16,963 nucleotides of DNA from an uncultured Cellvibrio sp. (GCA_946886255.1 CAMPIG010000052.1:1-16963), one strand, 5' to 3'; shown: positions 8,957 through 16,963, counted from the first letter of the stretch. Notes: a model not told the origin generated them from the letters alone. Numbers and translations are program-made.

Positions 8957-8972
8957 TCGATAGTTATCGATT
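8955..8972 (+). other. Small hairpin between rpsE and rpmD
   Basis: AGTCGAT (8955-8961) pairs with ATCGATT (8966-8972), 7 bp with one G-U pair, around the loop AGTT. It starts within the rpsE stop codon and ends about 9 bases before the weak rpmD ribosome binding site. There is no T run. Its role is unknown. Confidence 0.4.
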
Positions 8973-8993
8973 ACTTGATAGCGGAATATCATC

Positions 8994-9179
8994 ATGGCTA
9001 AGAAAATGATTAAGGTTACTCAGATCAAGAGCACTGCTCATCGTCTGAAGAACCATCAGGCTTGCGTAAAAGGCTTGGGCCTGCGCCGTATCGGCCACTC
9101 TGTTGAGGTTGAAGATACCCCCTCAGTGCGTGGCATGATTAATTTGGTAAATTATCTGGTTAAGGTAGAGGGAGAGTAA
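8994..9179 (+). CDS. rpmD: 50S ribosomal protein L30
   Basis: The 61-residue product (59 in E. coli) is L30, a small 23S rRNA-binding protein. The core [20 protein letters not shown] and [23 protein letters not shown] (in parts) is diagnostic. The ribosome binding site is poor: GCGGAA at about 8981-8986 is the best candidate. A 7-bp hairpin (8955-8972) precedes it. Only one base separates its stop from the rplO start, so rplO is probably translated by coupling. Confidence 0.96.
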   Translation: MAKKMIKVTQIKSTAHRLKNHQACVKGLGLRRIGHSVEVEDTPSVRGMINLVNYLVKVEGE

Positions 9180-9180
9180 C

Positions 9181-9615
9181 ATGCGTCTTAATACGCTAAG
9201 CCCCGCCCCCGGCAGAATTCGCGAAAAAAAGCGTGTTGGTCGTGGTATCGGTAGTGGCCTGGGTAAAACTGCAGGTCGCGGCCACAAAGGTTTGAAGTCT
9301 CGTTCAGGTGGTTCCGTCAAGCCAGGTTTTGAAGGCGGTCAAATGCCGCTGCAAAAGCGTTTGCCCAAGTATGGCTTCACGTCCCGTATCAGTCTTGTTA
9401 CCGCTCAGGTTCGTTTGTCTGAGCTGAATCTGGTTGATGGTGATGTAGTAGATTTGGAAACCCTGAAACAAGCTGATGTTCTTAATGCAAATATCAAGCG
9501 CGCCAAAATTTTTGCTTCTGGCGAGCTGAAAAAAGCAGTTACGGTGAAAGGCTTATCTGTGACTAAAGGTGCTAAAGCGGCTATCGAAGCTGCTGGCGGA
9601 AAAATCGAAGAATAA
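9181..9615 (+). CDS. rplO: 50S ribosomal protein L15
   Basis: The 144-residue protein equals E. coli L15, a late-assembly protein whose extended N-terminal half penetrates 23S rRNA. That half is glycine- and arginine-rich ([18 protein letters not shown], about residues 21-38), followed by [15 protein letters not shown] and a globular C-terminal domain ending in [13 protein letters not shown]. The ribosome binding site GAGGGAGAG is inside the end of rpmD. It is followed by secY after 11 bases. Confidence 0.98.
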   Translation: MRLNTLSPAPGRIREKKRVGRGIGSGLGKTAGRGHKGLKSRSGGSVKPGFEGGQMPLQKRLPKYGFTSRISLVTAQVRLSELNLVDGDVVDLETLKQADVLNANIKRAKIFASGELKKAVTVKGLSVTKGAKAAIEAAGGKIEE

Positions 9616-9626
9616 AAGAGGCGCGA

Positions 9627-10964
9627 ATGGCAACTCCCGGTAATCTGCCGCTAGCAAATCAAAAAGGTTTAGGCGAGCTTTGGGCTCGCCTTCGCTTTCT
9701 GTTTTTAGCTATTGTGGTTTATCGCATTGGTACTCATATTCCTGTTCCGGGTCTTGACCCAGAGCGTATCGCCAACTTATTTAACCAAAGCCAAGGGACG
9801 ATCCTGGGTTTGTTTAATATGTTTTCTGGTGGCGCATTGGAACGAATGAGTATCCTGGCTCTAGGGATTATGCCCTATATTTCAGCCTCGATTATCATGC
9901 AGTTGTTGACTGCTGTTACGCCATCTTTAGAGCAATTGAAAAAAGAGGGTGATGCAGGGCGTCGGAAGATAAATCAATATACGCGTTACTTTACGGTTGT
10001 TCTTGCAACTGTTCAGGCTTTGGCCATGGCCGTGAGCTTTTCTTCGTATGCTTATGGCGGCGAGCCGAGCTTCTCCTTCTTTTTCATAGCTATTGTGTCC
10101 TTGGTTACGGGTGCGGTATTTATGATGTGGCTGGGTGAGCAGGTAACTGAGCGTGGTATTGGCAACGGTATATCTATGCTTATTTTTGCCGGTATCGTGG
10201 CTGGTCTGCCTAGTGCAATTGGTCAGGCATTTGAGAGCGCGCGTCAAGGTGATTTGCACATTCTGTTGCTCTTGGTTATTGCTGTTATTGCGCTTGCTGT
10301 TATTTGGTTGGTGGTTCGTATTGAGAGAGGCCAGCGCCGTATCACAGTAAACTATGCAAAGCGGCAGCAAGGTCGACAGGGGTATGCTGCACAAAGCAGT
10401 CATCTGCCGTTGAAAATCAATATGGCGGGCGTTATTCCGGCGATCTTTGCAAGTAGTATTTTGTTGTTTCCAGCTTCAATCGCACAGTGGTTCGGCCAAG
10501 GTGGAGAAGGTGCTGTGAATGAGTTTTTACAAGAATTCGCTTTAGCCATTGGTCCCGGCCAACCGCTTAATATTATTCTGTTTGCCGGTTTGATTACTTT
10601 TTTCTGCTTCTTCTACACGGCTTTGATGTTCAATCCGAAAGAAGTAGCTGATAATTTGAAGAAATCAGGTGCTTACATTCCAGGTATTCGTCCTGGTGAG
10701 CACTCAGCCAAGTATATTGATAGTGTACTAACACGTTTAACTGTGGTGGGCGCTATCTATATGTCCGCAGTGTGTCTGTTGCCCCAGTTCCTGGTAGTGG
10801 CTACGAATGTGCCATTTTACTTGGGTGGCACTTCACTACTGATTGTTGTGGTAGTGGTGATGGATTTTATGTCCCAGGTTCAGGCACATCTGATGTCTCA
10901 TCAGTATGAATCGCTGATGAAGAAGTCAAACTTAAAAGGTTTCGGCGGCAGTAACGTCCGTTGA
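9627..10964 (+). CDS. secY: Preprotein translocase channel subunit SecY
   Basis: The 445-residue product (443 in E. coli) is SecY, the inner-membrane channel that with SecE and SecG exports unfolded proteins driven by SecA or inserts those delivered by SRP. Ten hydrophobic segments are visible at about residues 23-40, 75-96, 119-140, 151-170, 180-200, 211-231, 267-288, 313-334, 369-390 and 394-414. The long cytoplasmic loop with [17 protein letters not shown] (231-247) and the C5 loop with [19 protein letters not shown] (352-370), where Arg355 aligns with the SecA-critical E. coli Arg357, are present. Its place between rplO and rpmJ is standard; GAGG (9617-9620) precedes the ATG. Confidence 0.99.
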   Translation: MATPGNLPLANQKGLGELWARLRFLFLAIVVYRIGTHIPVPGLDPERIANLFNQSQGTILGLFNMFSGGALERMSILALGIMPYISASIIMQLLTAVTPSLEQLKKEGDAGRRKINQYTRYFTVVLATVQALAMAVSFSSYAYGGEPSFSFFFIAIVSLVTGAVFMMWLGEQVTERGIGNGISMLIFAGIVAGLPSAIGQAFESARQGDLHILLLLVIAVIALAVIWLVVRIERGQRRITVNYAKRQQGRQGYAAQSSHLPLKINMAGVIPAIFASSILLFPASIAQWFGQGGEGAVNEFLQEFALAIGPGQPLNIILFAGLITFFCFFYTALMFNPKEVADNLKKSGAYIPGIRPGEHSAKYIDSVLTRLTVVGAIYMSAVCLLPQFLVVATNVPFYLGGTSLLIVVVVVMDFMSQVQAHLMSHQYESLMKKSNLKGFGGSNVR

Positions 10965-10986
10965 TCCTGGATATTAGGGTTGAATC

Positions 10987-11103
10987 ATGAAAGTTCGTGC
11001 TTCTGTTAAAAAGATTTGTCGTAATTGCAAAATGGTGCGTCGTAACGGTGTTTTGCGGGTAATCTGCAATGTTGAGCCGCGTCATAAGCAGCGTCAAGGT
11101 TAA
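10987..11103 (+). CDS. rpmJ: 50S ribosomal protein L36, zinc-binding form
   Basis: A 38-codon gene read directly from the sequence; it begins [19 protein letters not shown] and ends PRHKQRQG, the E. coli length and pattern. L36 is the smallest ribosomal protein and stabilises 23S rRNA near the GTPase-associated region. The zinc ribbon is complete: Cys11, Cys14, Cys27 and His33. Because this form needs zinc, bacteria often carry a zinc-free paralogue elsewhere; none is in this window. AGGG (10976-10979) lies 7 bases upstream. It closes the spc cluster. Confidence 0.97.
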   Translation: MKVRASVKKICRNCKMVRRNGVLRVICNVEPRHKQRQG

Positions 11104-11137
11104 ATAGCTTTCGAATATACTTGTGTTCCGTAAGCTT

Positions 11138-11176
11138 GAGCAGGTGGAGTTACTGTAGCCACCTGCTCGTTGTTTT
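11138..11176 (+). terminator. Terminator-like hairpin after rpmJ
   Basis: GAGCAGGTGG (11138-11147) pairs perfectly with CCACCTGCTC (11159-11168), 10 bp around an 11-base loop. The tail is GTTGTTTT (11169-11176), a broken T run, so termination may be partial. A further 7-bp pairing, TTCCGTA (11126-11132) with TACGGGA (11181-11187), could enclose it. It probably marks the 3' end, or an attenuation point, of the spc transcript. Confidence 0.65.
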
Positions 11177-11249
11177 GGAGTACGGGATGTTCATCAGAGA
11201 GTTATTATGGGGGCGTTGACTGTCGCTTGGTGAAAAATTCATCAGGCTA

Positions 11250-11278
11250 TTGATTTCAAGTGACTTTATCGCTATCCT
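11250..11278 (+). promoter_or_regulatory. Possible promoter of the alpha cluster
   Basis: TTGATT (11250-11255) and TATCCT (11273-11278) are 17 bp apart, each matching 4 of 6 consensus bases, and are followed by TTTCGCGCC, a GC-leaning discriminator. Start near 11285 would give an rpsM leader of about 70 bases. The placement, after a terminator-like hairpin and before a structured leader, fits the known separate alpha operon promoter of E. coli. The boxes are weak and this is a candidate only. Confidence 0.35.
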
Positions 11279-11304
11279 TTCGCGCCTTTTTGGAGTGCTG
11301 GATG

Positions 11305-11350
11305 GCGTTGTTACTGTCAACGCTACACAATTTACGTGTTACTGGAGTAA
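11305..11350 (+). promoter_or_regulatory. Structured rpsM leader, candidate S4 (alpha operon) control element
   Basis: GCGTTG (11305-11310) and CAACGC (11318-11323) form a hairpin with loop TTACTGT. The loop bases TTACT (11311-11315) are complementary to AGTAA (11346-11350), which overlaps the rpsM ribosome binding site TGGAG (11343-11347), so an H-type pseudoknot is possible. Alternatively TTAC (11339-11342) can pair with GTAA (11347-11350) in a local hairpin. In E. coli, S4 represses the alpha operon by binding a pseudoknot at this place. The pairings are seen; binding by S4 is inferred. Confidence 0.45.
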
Positions 11351-11355
11351 TTTGA

Positions 11356-11712
11356 ATGGCCCGTATTGCTGGTGTAAACATACCAGATAATAAGCACGCG
11401 GTTATCTCTTTGACCTATGTCTACGGGATTGGCCGTACCACAGCGAAGCAGATTTGCGCTGCCACTGGTATCGCAGAAGATGTAAAAATCTCTACGCTTT
11501 CAGAAGAGCAGATGGATGCGATTCGTAATGAGGTAGCCAAGCGCACCGTTGAGGGTGACTTGCGCCGTGTTATATCTATGAACATCAAACGCCTCATGGA
11601 CTTGGGATGCTACCGTGGCTTACGTCATCGTCGCAGCCTGCCGCTTCGTGGTCAGCGTACTAAAACCAACGCTCGTACCCGCAAAGGTCCGCGTAAGCCA
11701 ATCAAGAAATAA
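11356..11712 (+). CDS. rpsM: 30S ribosomal protein S13
   Basis: The 118-residue protein equals the E. coli length. S13 lies in the 30S head, pairs with S19, and its basic C-terminal tail (from about residue 95: [19 protein letters not shown]) reaches the P-site t[29 protein letters not shown] at the start (in parts) is diagnostic. The start is ATG, with TGGAG (11343-11347) 8 bases upstream. A 252-base gap separates it from rpmJ, the largest gap inside the cluster. It opens the alpha cluster. Confidence 0.98.
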   Translation: MARIAGVNIPDNKHAVISLTYVYGIGRTTAKQICAATGIAEDVKISTLSEEQMDAIRNEVAKRTVEGDLRRVISMNIKRLMDLGCYRGLRHRRSLPLRGQRTKTNARTRKGPRKPIKK

Positions 11713-11770
11713 TTGAATTGCTTACGTTTGTCATTCAAGTACGGTAACAACAGGTTAGGAAGAGATTGCT

Positions 11771-12166
11771 ATGGCGAAGCCAGGTAATAAAACCGCAACG
11801 AAGAAGAAAGTTAAAAAGACGGTGGTAGATGGGGTAGCCCATATCCACGCTTCTTTTAACAATACTATTGTGACTATCACAGACCGTCAGGGTAACACTC
11901 TGTCATGGGCTACCTCTGGTGGTTCAGGTTTCCGTGGTTCACGTAAAAGTACTCCTTTTGCTGCCCAGGTCGCAGCAGAACGCGCCGGTGAAGCCGCGAA
12001 AGAATACGGCTTGAAGAACCTCGACGTTGAAGTGAAAGGCCCTGGCCCAGGTCGTGAATCAGCAGTTCGCGCACTGAATAATGTTGGCTACAAAATTACC
12101 AACATCACTGACGTAACGCCGATTCCTCACAACGGCTGTCGTCCGCCGAAGAAACGTCGCGTTTAA
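11771..12166 (+). CDS. rpsK: 30S ribosomal protein S11
   Basis: The 131-residue product (129 in E. coli) is S11, on the platform of the 30S subunit, near the E site and the Shine-Dalgarno helix. [19 protein letters not shown] and [16 protein letters not shown] are typical. The C-terminal [18 protein letters not shown] includes Asn121 followed by Gly, the site that becomes isoaspartate in E. coli S11. TTAGGAAGAG (11755-11764) provides a good ribosome binding site. The 58-base gap before it contains TTGAAT (11713-11718) and ATTCAA (11733-11738), a weak inverted repeat. Confidence 0.98.
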   Translation: MAKPGNKTATKKKVKKTVVDGVAHIHASFNNTIVTITDRQGNTLSWATSGGSGFRGSRKSTPFAAQVAAERAGEAAKEYGLKNLDVEVKGPGPGRESAVRALNNVGYKITNITDVTPIPHNGCRPPKKRRV

Positions 12167-12181
12167 GGGGGATTTAGAAAA

Positions 12182-12802
12182 ATGGCACGTTATATTGGAC
12201 CAACTTGTAAATTGTCCCGCCGTGAAGGTACCGATCTCTTTTTAAAGAGTGGTGCGCGCGCGCTGGATTCCAAATGCAAGATTGAAACTGCACCCGGCCA
12301 ACATGGCCAACGTCGTGGTCGCCTTTCTGACTACGGTGTTCAGTTGCGTGAAAAGCAAAAAGTACGTCGTATTTATGGTGTACTGGAAAAGCAATTTCGC
12401 AGCTATTACAAAGAAGCTGCTCGTCGTAAAGGCGCTAGCGGTGAAAACTTGCTGAAATTGTTGGAATCTCGTCTGGATAATGTTGTATATCGCATGGGCT
12501 TCGGCGCAACGCGTGCAGAGTCCCGTCAGCTGGTTTCCCACAAAGCCATCAGCGTTAATGGTAAGACTGTAAATATTGCGTCTTATCAGGTTGTTGAAGG
12601 CGATGTTGTTGCGGTTCGTGAGAAAGCGAAGAAGCAGTTGCGCATTCAAAATGCTATTAACATTGCTACTCAGCGCAGTCATGTTGAGTGGGTTGATGTT
12701 AACTTTGACAAGAAAGAAGGTATTTTTAAGCGCGTTCCTGATCGCAGCGATTTGCCCGCTGATATTAACGAGAACCTCATCATAGAGCTTTACTCTAAGT
12801 AA
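12182..12802 (+). CDS. rpsD: 30S ribosomal protein S4
   Basis: The 206-residue protein equals the E. coli length. S4 nucleates assembly of the 16S 5' domain, takes part in decoding accuracy with S5, and in E. coli represses the alpha operon and acts in rRNA antitermination. The S4 RNA-binding domain spans about residues 94-155 ([19 protein letters not shown] through the VNGKTVNI segment). Only Cys9 and Cys32 remain in the N-terminal region, so this is the zinc-free form. The ribosome binding site is AAGGGGGAT just after the rpsK stop. It lies 26 bases before rpoA. Confidence 0.98.
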   Translation: MARYIGPTCKLSRREGTDLFLKSGARALDSKCKIETAPGQHGQRRGRLSDYGVQLREKQKVRRIYGVLEKQFRSYYKEAARRKGASGENLLKLLESRLDNVVYRMGFGATRAESRQLVSHKAISVNGKTVNIASYQVVEGDVVAVREKAKKQLRIQNAINIATQRSHVEWVDVNFDKKEGIFKRVPDRSDLPADINENLIIELYSK

Positions 12803-12828
12803 GGGACAAACCGCTAACAGGTGTGGCT

Positions 12829-13815
12829 ATGCAGACTGCAGTAAACGAATTTTTGACTCCGCGTCATATCGATGTTTCAGAGATTACTCCTACTCACGCG
12901 CGCGTGGTGTTGGAGCCTTTGGAGCGCGGCTTCGGACATACTCTTGGCAATGCGCTGCGTCGCATTCTGCTGTCCTCTATGGCTGGTTGTGCCATTGTTG
13001 AAGCTGAAATCGAAGGTGTTTTGCACGAGTACAGCGACATAGAAGGTGTGCGGGAAGACGTAATTGAAATCCTGCTTAACCTGAAAGGTGTTGCTGTAGT
13101 TATGCACGGTAAGGACCAAGCGGTCCTTACATTAAGTAAAAAAGGGCCTGGTGTTGTTACAGCGGCTGATATTCAACTTGATCATGATATAGAGATTAAA
13201 AATCCCGATCATGTGATTGCTAATATTACCGGCAACACTGAGTTGAAGATGCGTTTGACTGTTGCTCGCGGTCGCGGTTATCAGCCTGCTGACAGTCGTC
13301 GTCGCGATGACGATGAAAGTCGCGCTATAGGCCGTTTGCAGTTAGACGCGTCTTTCAGTCCAGTAAGACGTTTGGCGTACAGTGTCGAAAGTGCTCGCGT
13401 AGAGCAACGGACTGACCTTGATAAGTTAGTGCTTGATCTGGAAACCAACGGCACTATCGATCCTGAAGAAGCCATTCGTCGTGCTGCGACTATTCTTCAA
13501 CAACAATTGGCAGTATTTGTTGACCTTGAAGGTGAGAAACAATCTGCACCGGAACAGAAAGAAGAGGCGATTGATCCTGTTCTGTTGCGTCCGGTAGATG
13601 ATCTTGAACTGACCGTCCGTTCAGCCAACTGCTTGAAAGCTGAAAATATTTATTACATTGGTGATTTGATTCAGCGTACAGAAGTCGAGTTGTTAAAAAC
13701 GCCGAACCTTGGTAAGAAATCACTGACCGAGATCAAAGATGTCTTGGCTTCACGCGGGCTGTCTCTCGGAATGCGTTTGGAAAACTGGCCACCAGCCAGC
13801 TTGAGAAACGACTAA
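12829..13815 (+). CDS. rpoA: RNA polymerase alpha subunit
   Basis: The 328-residue protein (329 in E. coli) dimerises to nucleate RNA polymerase assembly. The N-terminal domain carries [18 protein letters not shown] (28-45), with Arg45 needed for beta contact. A linker rich in Glu and Lys (about 234-250) leads to the C-terminal domain with [19 protein letters not shown]; Arg264 aligns with E. coli Arg265, which binds UP elements and activators. The frame also opens at GTG 12823, but ATG 12829 gives the conserved [11 protein letters not shown] start and places AGG (12819-12821) 7 bases upstream, while from the GTG it would be 1 base. Closest in pattern to Pseudomonas alpha. Confidence 0.98.
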   Translation: MQTAVNEFLTPRHIDVSEITPTHARVVLEPLERGFGHTLGNALRRILLSSMAGCAIVEAEIEGVLHEYSDIEGVREDVIEILLNLKGVAVVMHGKDQAVLTLSKKGPGVVTAADIQLDHDIEIKNPDHVIANITGNTELKMRLTVARGRGYQPADSRRRDDDESRAIGRLQLDASFSPVRRLAYSVESARVEQRTDLDKLVLDLETNGTIDPEEAIRRAATILQQQLAVFVDLEGEKQSAPEQKEEAIDPVLLRPVDDLELTVRSANCLKAENIYYIGDLIQRTEVELLKTPNLGKKSLTEIKDVLASRGLSLGMRLENWPPASLRND

Positions 13816-13826
13816 CATTATTAGTT

Positions 13827-13880
13827 CGCCCGTTAACTCTCTTCGGTGCGGGCGGTTAACGAGATTGCAATTAAGCAATC
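13827..13880 (+). other. Two hairpins between rpoA and rplQ
   Basis: CGCCCG (13827-13832) can pair with CGGGCG (13849-13854). GATTGC (13863-13868) pairs perfectly with GCAATC (13875-13880) around the loop AATTAA. The second ends 8 bases before the rplQ ribosome binding site AAGGA (13888-13892). Neither has a T run, so termination is unlikely. They may affect RNA stability or the rpoA to rplQ expression ratio; this is inference. Confidence 0.45.
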
Positions 13881-13900
13881 CATTTTGAAGGATTTGTACC

Positions 13901-14293
13901 ATGCGTCATCGTCTTAGTGGCCGTCAGTTAAATCGTAACGCCTCCCACCGTAAAGCCATGTTTCGCAATATGACCGCGTCTCTGGTTGAGCATGAATTGA
14001 TTAAAACTACTTTACCCAAAGCAAAAGAATTGCGCCGTGTAGCGGAGCCTTTGATTACATTGGCTAAAATAGACAGCGTTGCTAATCGTCGTCTGGCTTT
14101 TAGCCGTTTGCAAAGTAAAGAAGCGGTAGGCAAGTTGTTCAGCAACCTTGGTCCTCGGTACCAAAATCGTCCTGGTGGTTACATTCGTATCTTGAAATGT
14201 GGTTTCCGTGCCGGTGACAAAGCACCTATGGCTTATGTTGAATTGGTTGATCGTCCTGTTCAGTCAGTTGAGTCAGCGGTAGAAGCCGAGTAA
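13901..14293 (+). CDS. rplQ: 50S ribosomal protein L17
   Basis: The 130-residue product (127 in E. coli) is L17, at the exit-tunnel rim beside L22 and L32. [20 protein letters not shown] at the N-terminus and [20 protein letters not shown] near the C-terminus are diagnostic. It ends in a short acidic tail (ESAVEAE). AAGGA (13888-13892) lies 8 bases before the ATG. It is the last gene of the alpha cluster: a strong terminator follows and the next gene runs the other way. The 85-base gap from rpoA is long for this junction. Confidence 0.98.
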   Translation: MRHRLSGRQLNRNASHRKAMFRNMTASLVEHELIKTTLPKAKELRRVAEPLITLAKIDSVANRRLAFSRLQSKEAVGKLFSNLGPRYQNRPGGYIRILKCGFRAGDKAPMAYVELVDRPVQSVESAVEAE

Positions 14294-14312
14294 TCACAGG
14301 CTGAAGTTACCG

Positions 14313-14348
14313 AACAAAAAAGCCAGGCTTATACCTGGCTTTTTTGTT
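14313..14348. terminator. Bidirectional terminator between rplQ and uvrA
   Basis: AAAAAAGCCAGG (14316-14327) pairs perfectly with CCTGGCTTTTTT (14334-14345) around the loop CTTATA, and three more flanking pairs extend the stem to 15 bp (14313-14348). The T run downstream serves rplQ on the + strand. The A run upstream becomes a U run for uvrA on the - strand, whose stop is at 14394. One element therefore closes both convergent transcripts. Confidence 0.93.
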
Positions 14349-14393
14349 TTCTGCATTTGCAATCAAGCCCTCCCTGGCTTATTCAACTTCTTG

Positions 14394-16963
14394 CTATTTC
14401 TTCCTTGGAATGCCAACAGCTTTTTTGGGGCTGGCTTTTTTGCTCGATTGATTGCGTACTTTTGCCGACTGCAACATGGGTTTTAGAAACCTGCCGGTAT
14501 GAGAGTCCTTTTGTTTGGCCACATCTTCAGGTGTGCCGGTGGCGATGATTTGACCTCCGCCGCTTCCGCCTTCGGGTCCGAGATCTATAATCCAGTCCGC
14601 CGTTTTAATCACATCCAGATTATGCTCGATAACTACAATGGTATTTCCGTGGTCGCGAAGTCGGTGTAGGACGTTCAGGAGCTGCTGGATATCGTAGAAA
14701 TGCAGGCCTGTCGTGGGCTCATCAAGGATATACAAAGTCTTGCCGGTATCCCTTTTTGAAAGCTCTTTGGCTAGCTTCACCCGTTGAGCTTCACCGCCTG
14801 ATAGCGTGGTTGCAGCTTGGCCTAGGCGAATGTAGGAGAGCCCCACATCTATCAGCGTTCTTAATTTCTTTTCAACCGCGGGTATCGCTTCAAAAAATGC
14901 ATGCGCATCTTCTACGGTCATCTCCAGCACTTCATGAATGTTTTTGCCTTTGTATTTAACTTCGAGCGTTTCGCGATTGTAGCGTTTGCCTTTGCAGACG
15001 TCGCAAGGGACGTAAACATCGGGTAAGAAGTGCATCTCTACCTTGGTTACACCATCCCCTTGGCAGGCTTCGCAACGACCGCCTTTAACGTTGAAGCTGA
15101 AGCGGCCGGGTTGATAACCCCGCGACCGAGCCTCTTGTGTGCCCGCGAATAAATCGCGCACCGGTGTAAAAATGCCGGTGTAGGTGGCAGGGTTGGAGCG
15201 CGGAGTTCTTCCAATAGGGCTTTGATCAATATCGACGCATTTATCGAATAAGTCCAAGCCTTCAATCGCCTTGTAGGGCGCGGCTTTTAATGTGCTTGCG
15301 CCATTGAGCGCTGTCGAAGCTAACGGATGAAGCGTAGCGTTGATCAGTGTTGATTTTCCAGAGCCGGAAACGCCGGTAACGCAAGTCATCAGACCGACCG
15401 GGATTTCAACGGTCACATCTTGCAGGTTGTTGCCGTTAGCACCGATTAGCTTCAACACTTGTTCCGGGTTAAAAAGATGGCGTTTCTCCGGCACTGCAAT
15501 TTCGCGCTTGCCGCTCAGGTATTGGCCGGTGATGGAATCTTTATTGGCCATAATTTTTTTGACGTCGCCTTGGGCGATAACCTGGCCACCATGTACACCT
15601 GCGCCGGGCCCGATATCAATGACGTGATCGGCTTGGCGAATAGCATCTTCATCATGTTCAACAACAATGACGGTATTACCCAGGTCACGCAAATGCGTCA
15701 ATGTTTTAAGCAGGCGTTCATTATCACGTTGATGTAAGCCGATGGAGGGTTCGTCGAGGATATACATCACGCCGACTAGCCCGGCGCCGATTTGGCTGGC
15801 AAGTCGAATACGCTGAGCCTCGCCGCCGGATAAGGTTTCCGCGCTGCGATTGAGTGTCAGATAATTCAGGCCGACGTCTACGAGAAACCGAAACCGGTCG
15901 CGCAGTTCTTTCAAAATCTTATCAGCGATACCGGCTTTGCGACCGCTGAATTTCAATTGAAGAAAATAAGCATATGCGTCGGCTACGGGTAACTCAGTGA
16001 TTTGCGAGAGAGTTCGTTCATCAACAAAGACATGGCGTGCTTCAATTCTCAATCGAGTGCCTTGGCATTCAGGGCAGTTGTCCGTAGATAAAAATTTCGC
16101 CAGCTCTTCACGCACCATTTGTGATTCGGTATCCCGGTACCGGCGTTCCATATTAGGCAGTACGCCTTCGAACGTGTGACTTCGCTTGTAAATATCACCA
16201 CGATCATTGACGTAATTAAATTCGACAACGTCGTTGCCTGAACCATAAAGTACGGCGTCACGTTGCTTTTGCCTGAGTTTTTTCCACGGAGTATCAACAT
16301 CAAAGCCATAATGTTCGGCCAGCGAAGCGAGCATGTGGAAATAGTAAACGTTACGTTTGTCCCACCCCCGGATCGCGCCTTCTGATAGCGAAGCCTCAGG
16401 AAAATGCACGACTTTGTCTTCATCAAAATACTGCTTAACGCCCAGCCCATCGCATGTGGGGCAGGCGCCTGCCGGATTGTTAAAGGAAAACAGTCGCGGT
16501 TCCAGCTCGCTCAGGCTGTAATCGCAAATGGGGCAAGCGTGCTTGGAGGAAAACAACCGATCAGGTTCTTCGCCATCCATATAGCTAATGCTGGCAATAC
16601 CTTCAGACAAATTCAGCGCTGTCTCAAAAGATTCCGCAAGGCGCAGTTTCAAGTCATCGCGGACTTTGAAACGATCCACGACCACATCAATATTGTGTTT
16701 TTTCTTTTTGTCGAGTTTGGGTGCATCGTCGAGATCGACCAATAAGCCATTAATACGCGCGCGGATAAATCCATCGCGTTTCAGGTGCTCCAGGGTATGG
16801 AGATGTTCACCTTTACGATCCCTGACAACGGGAGCGAGAAGCATTAATTTCGTACCTTCTGGCAAGGCACAGACCGTGTCTACCATTTCGCTGACGGTTT
16901 GTGCGGCAAGGGGTTCGCCGTGGATGGGGCAGCGGGGCTCACCGACGCGGGCGTAGAGCAGGC
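14394..16963 (-). CDS. uvrA: UvrABC excision nuclease subunit A (5' end beyond window)
   Basis: UvrA is the DNA-damage sensor of nucleotide excision repair; as a dimer it loads UvrB at lesions. 855 residues are visible, beginning [15 protein letters not shown]; about 110 N-terminal residues, including the first Walker A, are off the right edge. The ATG at 16886 is internal, since homology continues to the window edge. Visible parts: RCPIH and CPEC cysteines and CPIC/CPTC zinc pairs; first signature LSGGEAQR (15810-15833) with Walker B ILDEP (15747-15761); second Walker [11 protein letters not shown] (15345-15374); zinc finger CEAC...CDVC; second signature (14781-14804) with Walker [11 protein letters not shown]. 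After the usual FLKPML end there is a basic 25-residue tail (14397-14471). It is convergent with rplQ. Confidence 0.98.
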   Translation of the reverse strand, partial: LLYARVGEPRCPIHGEPLAAQTVSEMVDTVCALPEGTKLMLLAPVVRDRKGEHLHTLEHLKRDGFIRARINGLLVDLDDAPKLDKKKKHNIDVVVDRFKVRDDLKLRLAESFETALNLSEGIASISYMDGEEPDRLFSSKHACPICDYSLSELEPRLFSFNNPAGACPTCDGLGVKQYFDEDKVVHFPEASLSEGAIRGWDKRNVYYFHMLASLAEHYGFDVDTPWKKLRQKQRDAVLYGSGNDVVEFNYVNDRGDIYKRSHTFEGVLPNMERRYRDTESQMVREELAKFLSTDNCPECQGTRLRIEARHVFVDERTLSQITELPVADAYAYFLQLKFSGRKAGIADKILKELRDRFRFLVDVGLNYLTLNRSAETLSGGEAQRIRLASQIGAGLVGVMYILDEPSIGLHQRDNERLLKTLTHLRDLGNTVIVVEHDEDAIRQADHVIDIGPGAGVHGGQVIAQGDVKKIMANKDSITGQYLSGKREIAVPEKRHLFNPEQVLKLIGANGNNLQDVTVEIPVGLMTCVTGVSGSGKSTLINATLHPLASTALNGASTLKAAPYKAIEGLDLFDKCVDIDQSPIGRTPRSNPATYTGIFTPVRDLFAGTQEARSRGYQPGRFSFNVKGGRCEACQGDGVTKVEMHFLPDVYVPCDVCKGKRYNRETLEVKYKGKNIHEVLEMTVEDAHAFFEAIPAVEKKLRTLIDVGLSYIRLGQAATTLSGGEAQRVKLAKELSKRDTGKTLYILDEPTTGLHFYDIQQLLNVLHRLRDHGNTIVVIEHNLDVIKTADWIIDLGPEGGSGGGQIIATGTPEDVAKQKDSHTGRFLKPMLQSAKVRNQSSKKASPKKAVGIPRKK

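Noticed and set aside
9927..10403. 158-codon - strand frame inside secY
   Set aside because: Antisense to the transmembrane part of secY; its polar, Asn- and Thr-rich translation is what hydrophobic codons give on the opposite strand.
11216..11245. Alpha promoter using TTGACT at 11216-11221
   Set aside because: No -10-like hexamer falls 16-18 bases downstream (TCATCA and neighbours).
12823..12828. GTG start two codons upstream for rpoA
   Set aside because: The ribosome binding site would lie one base away and homologues begin MQ-x-x-VNEF, so ATG 12829 is better.

Overview
The window is one of the most conserved gene blocks in bacteria: the end of a tuf gene, then the merged S10, spc and alpha ribosomal-protein clusters (28 intact genes, all on the + strand, 404-14293), then a convergent, 5'-truncated uvrA on the - strand. 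Gene order and protein lengths match the gammaproteobacterial arrangement. RpoA, L3 and SecY look most like Pseudomonas and Cellvibrio relatives. Base composition is near 50% GC and uvrA lies directly beside rplQ, whereas I recall katA and bfrA lying between them in Pseudomonas aeruginosa. I therefore infer a gammaproteobacterium of the Cellvibrio/Pseudomonadales type; the genus is a guess.

Layout. 1-56: last codons of EF-Tu, followed by a strong intrinsic terminator (77-102). 103-403: a gene-free stretch ending in a near-consensus sigma70 promoter (TTGACA, 17 bp, TAAGAT) with an AT-rich upstream tract and a GC-rich discriminator, driving rpsJ. 404-5484: S10 cluster (rpsJ rplC rplD rplW rplB rpsS rplV rpsC rplP rpmC rpsQ). 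5522-11103: spc cluster (rplN rplX rplE rpsN rpsH rplF rplR rpsE rpmD rplO secY rpmJ) with no terminator separating it from the S10 genes. 11104-11355: a 252-base gap with a terminator-like hairpin, a possible weak promoter and a structured rpsM leader. 11356-14293: alpha cluster (rpsM rpsK rpsD rpoA rplQ). 14316-14345: a terminator that works in both directions. 14394-16963: uvrA, whose first roughly 110 codons lie outside the window.

The ribosomal genes supply about half of the ribosome's proteins, the RNA polymerase alpha subunit and the Sec channel, so synthesis of ribosomes, polymerase and the export pore is coupled. Most genes are packed with 0-37 bases between them. The exceptions, rpsJ-rplC (103), rpmJ-rpsM (252), rpsM-rpsK (58) and rpoA-rplQ (85), are where RNA structure concentrates.

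I found no undescribed multi-gene system here. The points most worth a second look are regulatory RNA candidates: a possible pseudoknot competing with a hairpin at the rpsM ribosome binding site, and a large hairpin between rpsJ and rplC. Four starts were chosen downstream of longer open frames (rpsJ 404, rpmC 5024, rplF 7542, rpoA 12829), and rpmJ (38 codons) was read directly from the sequence.
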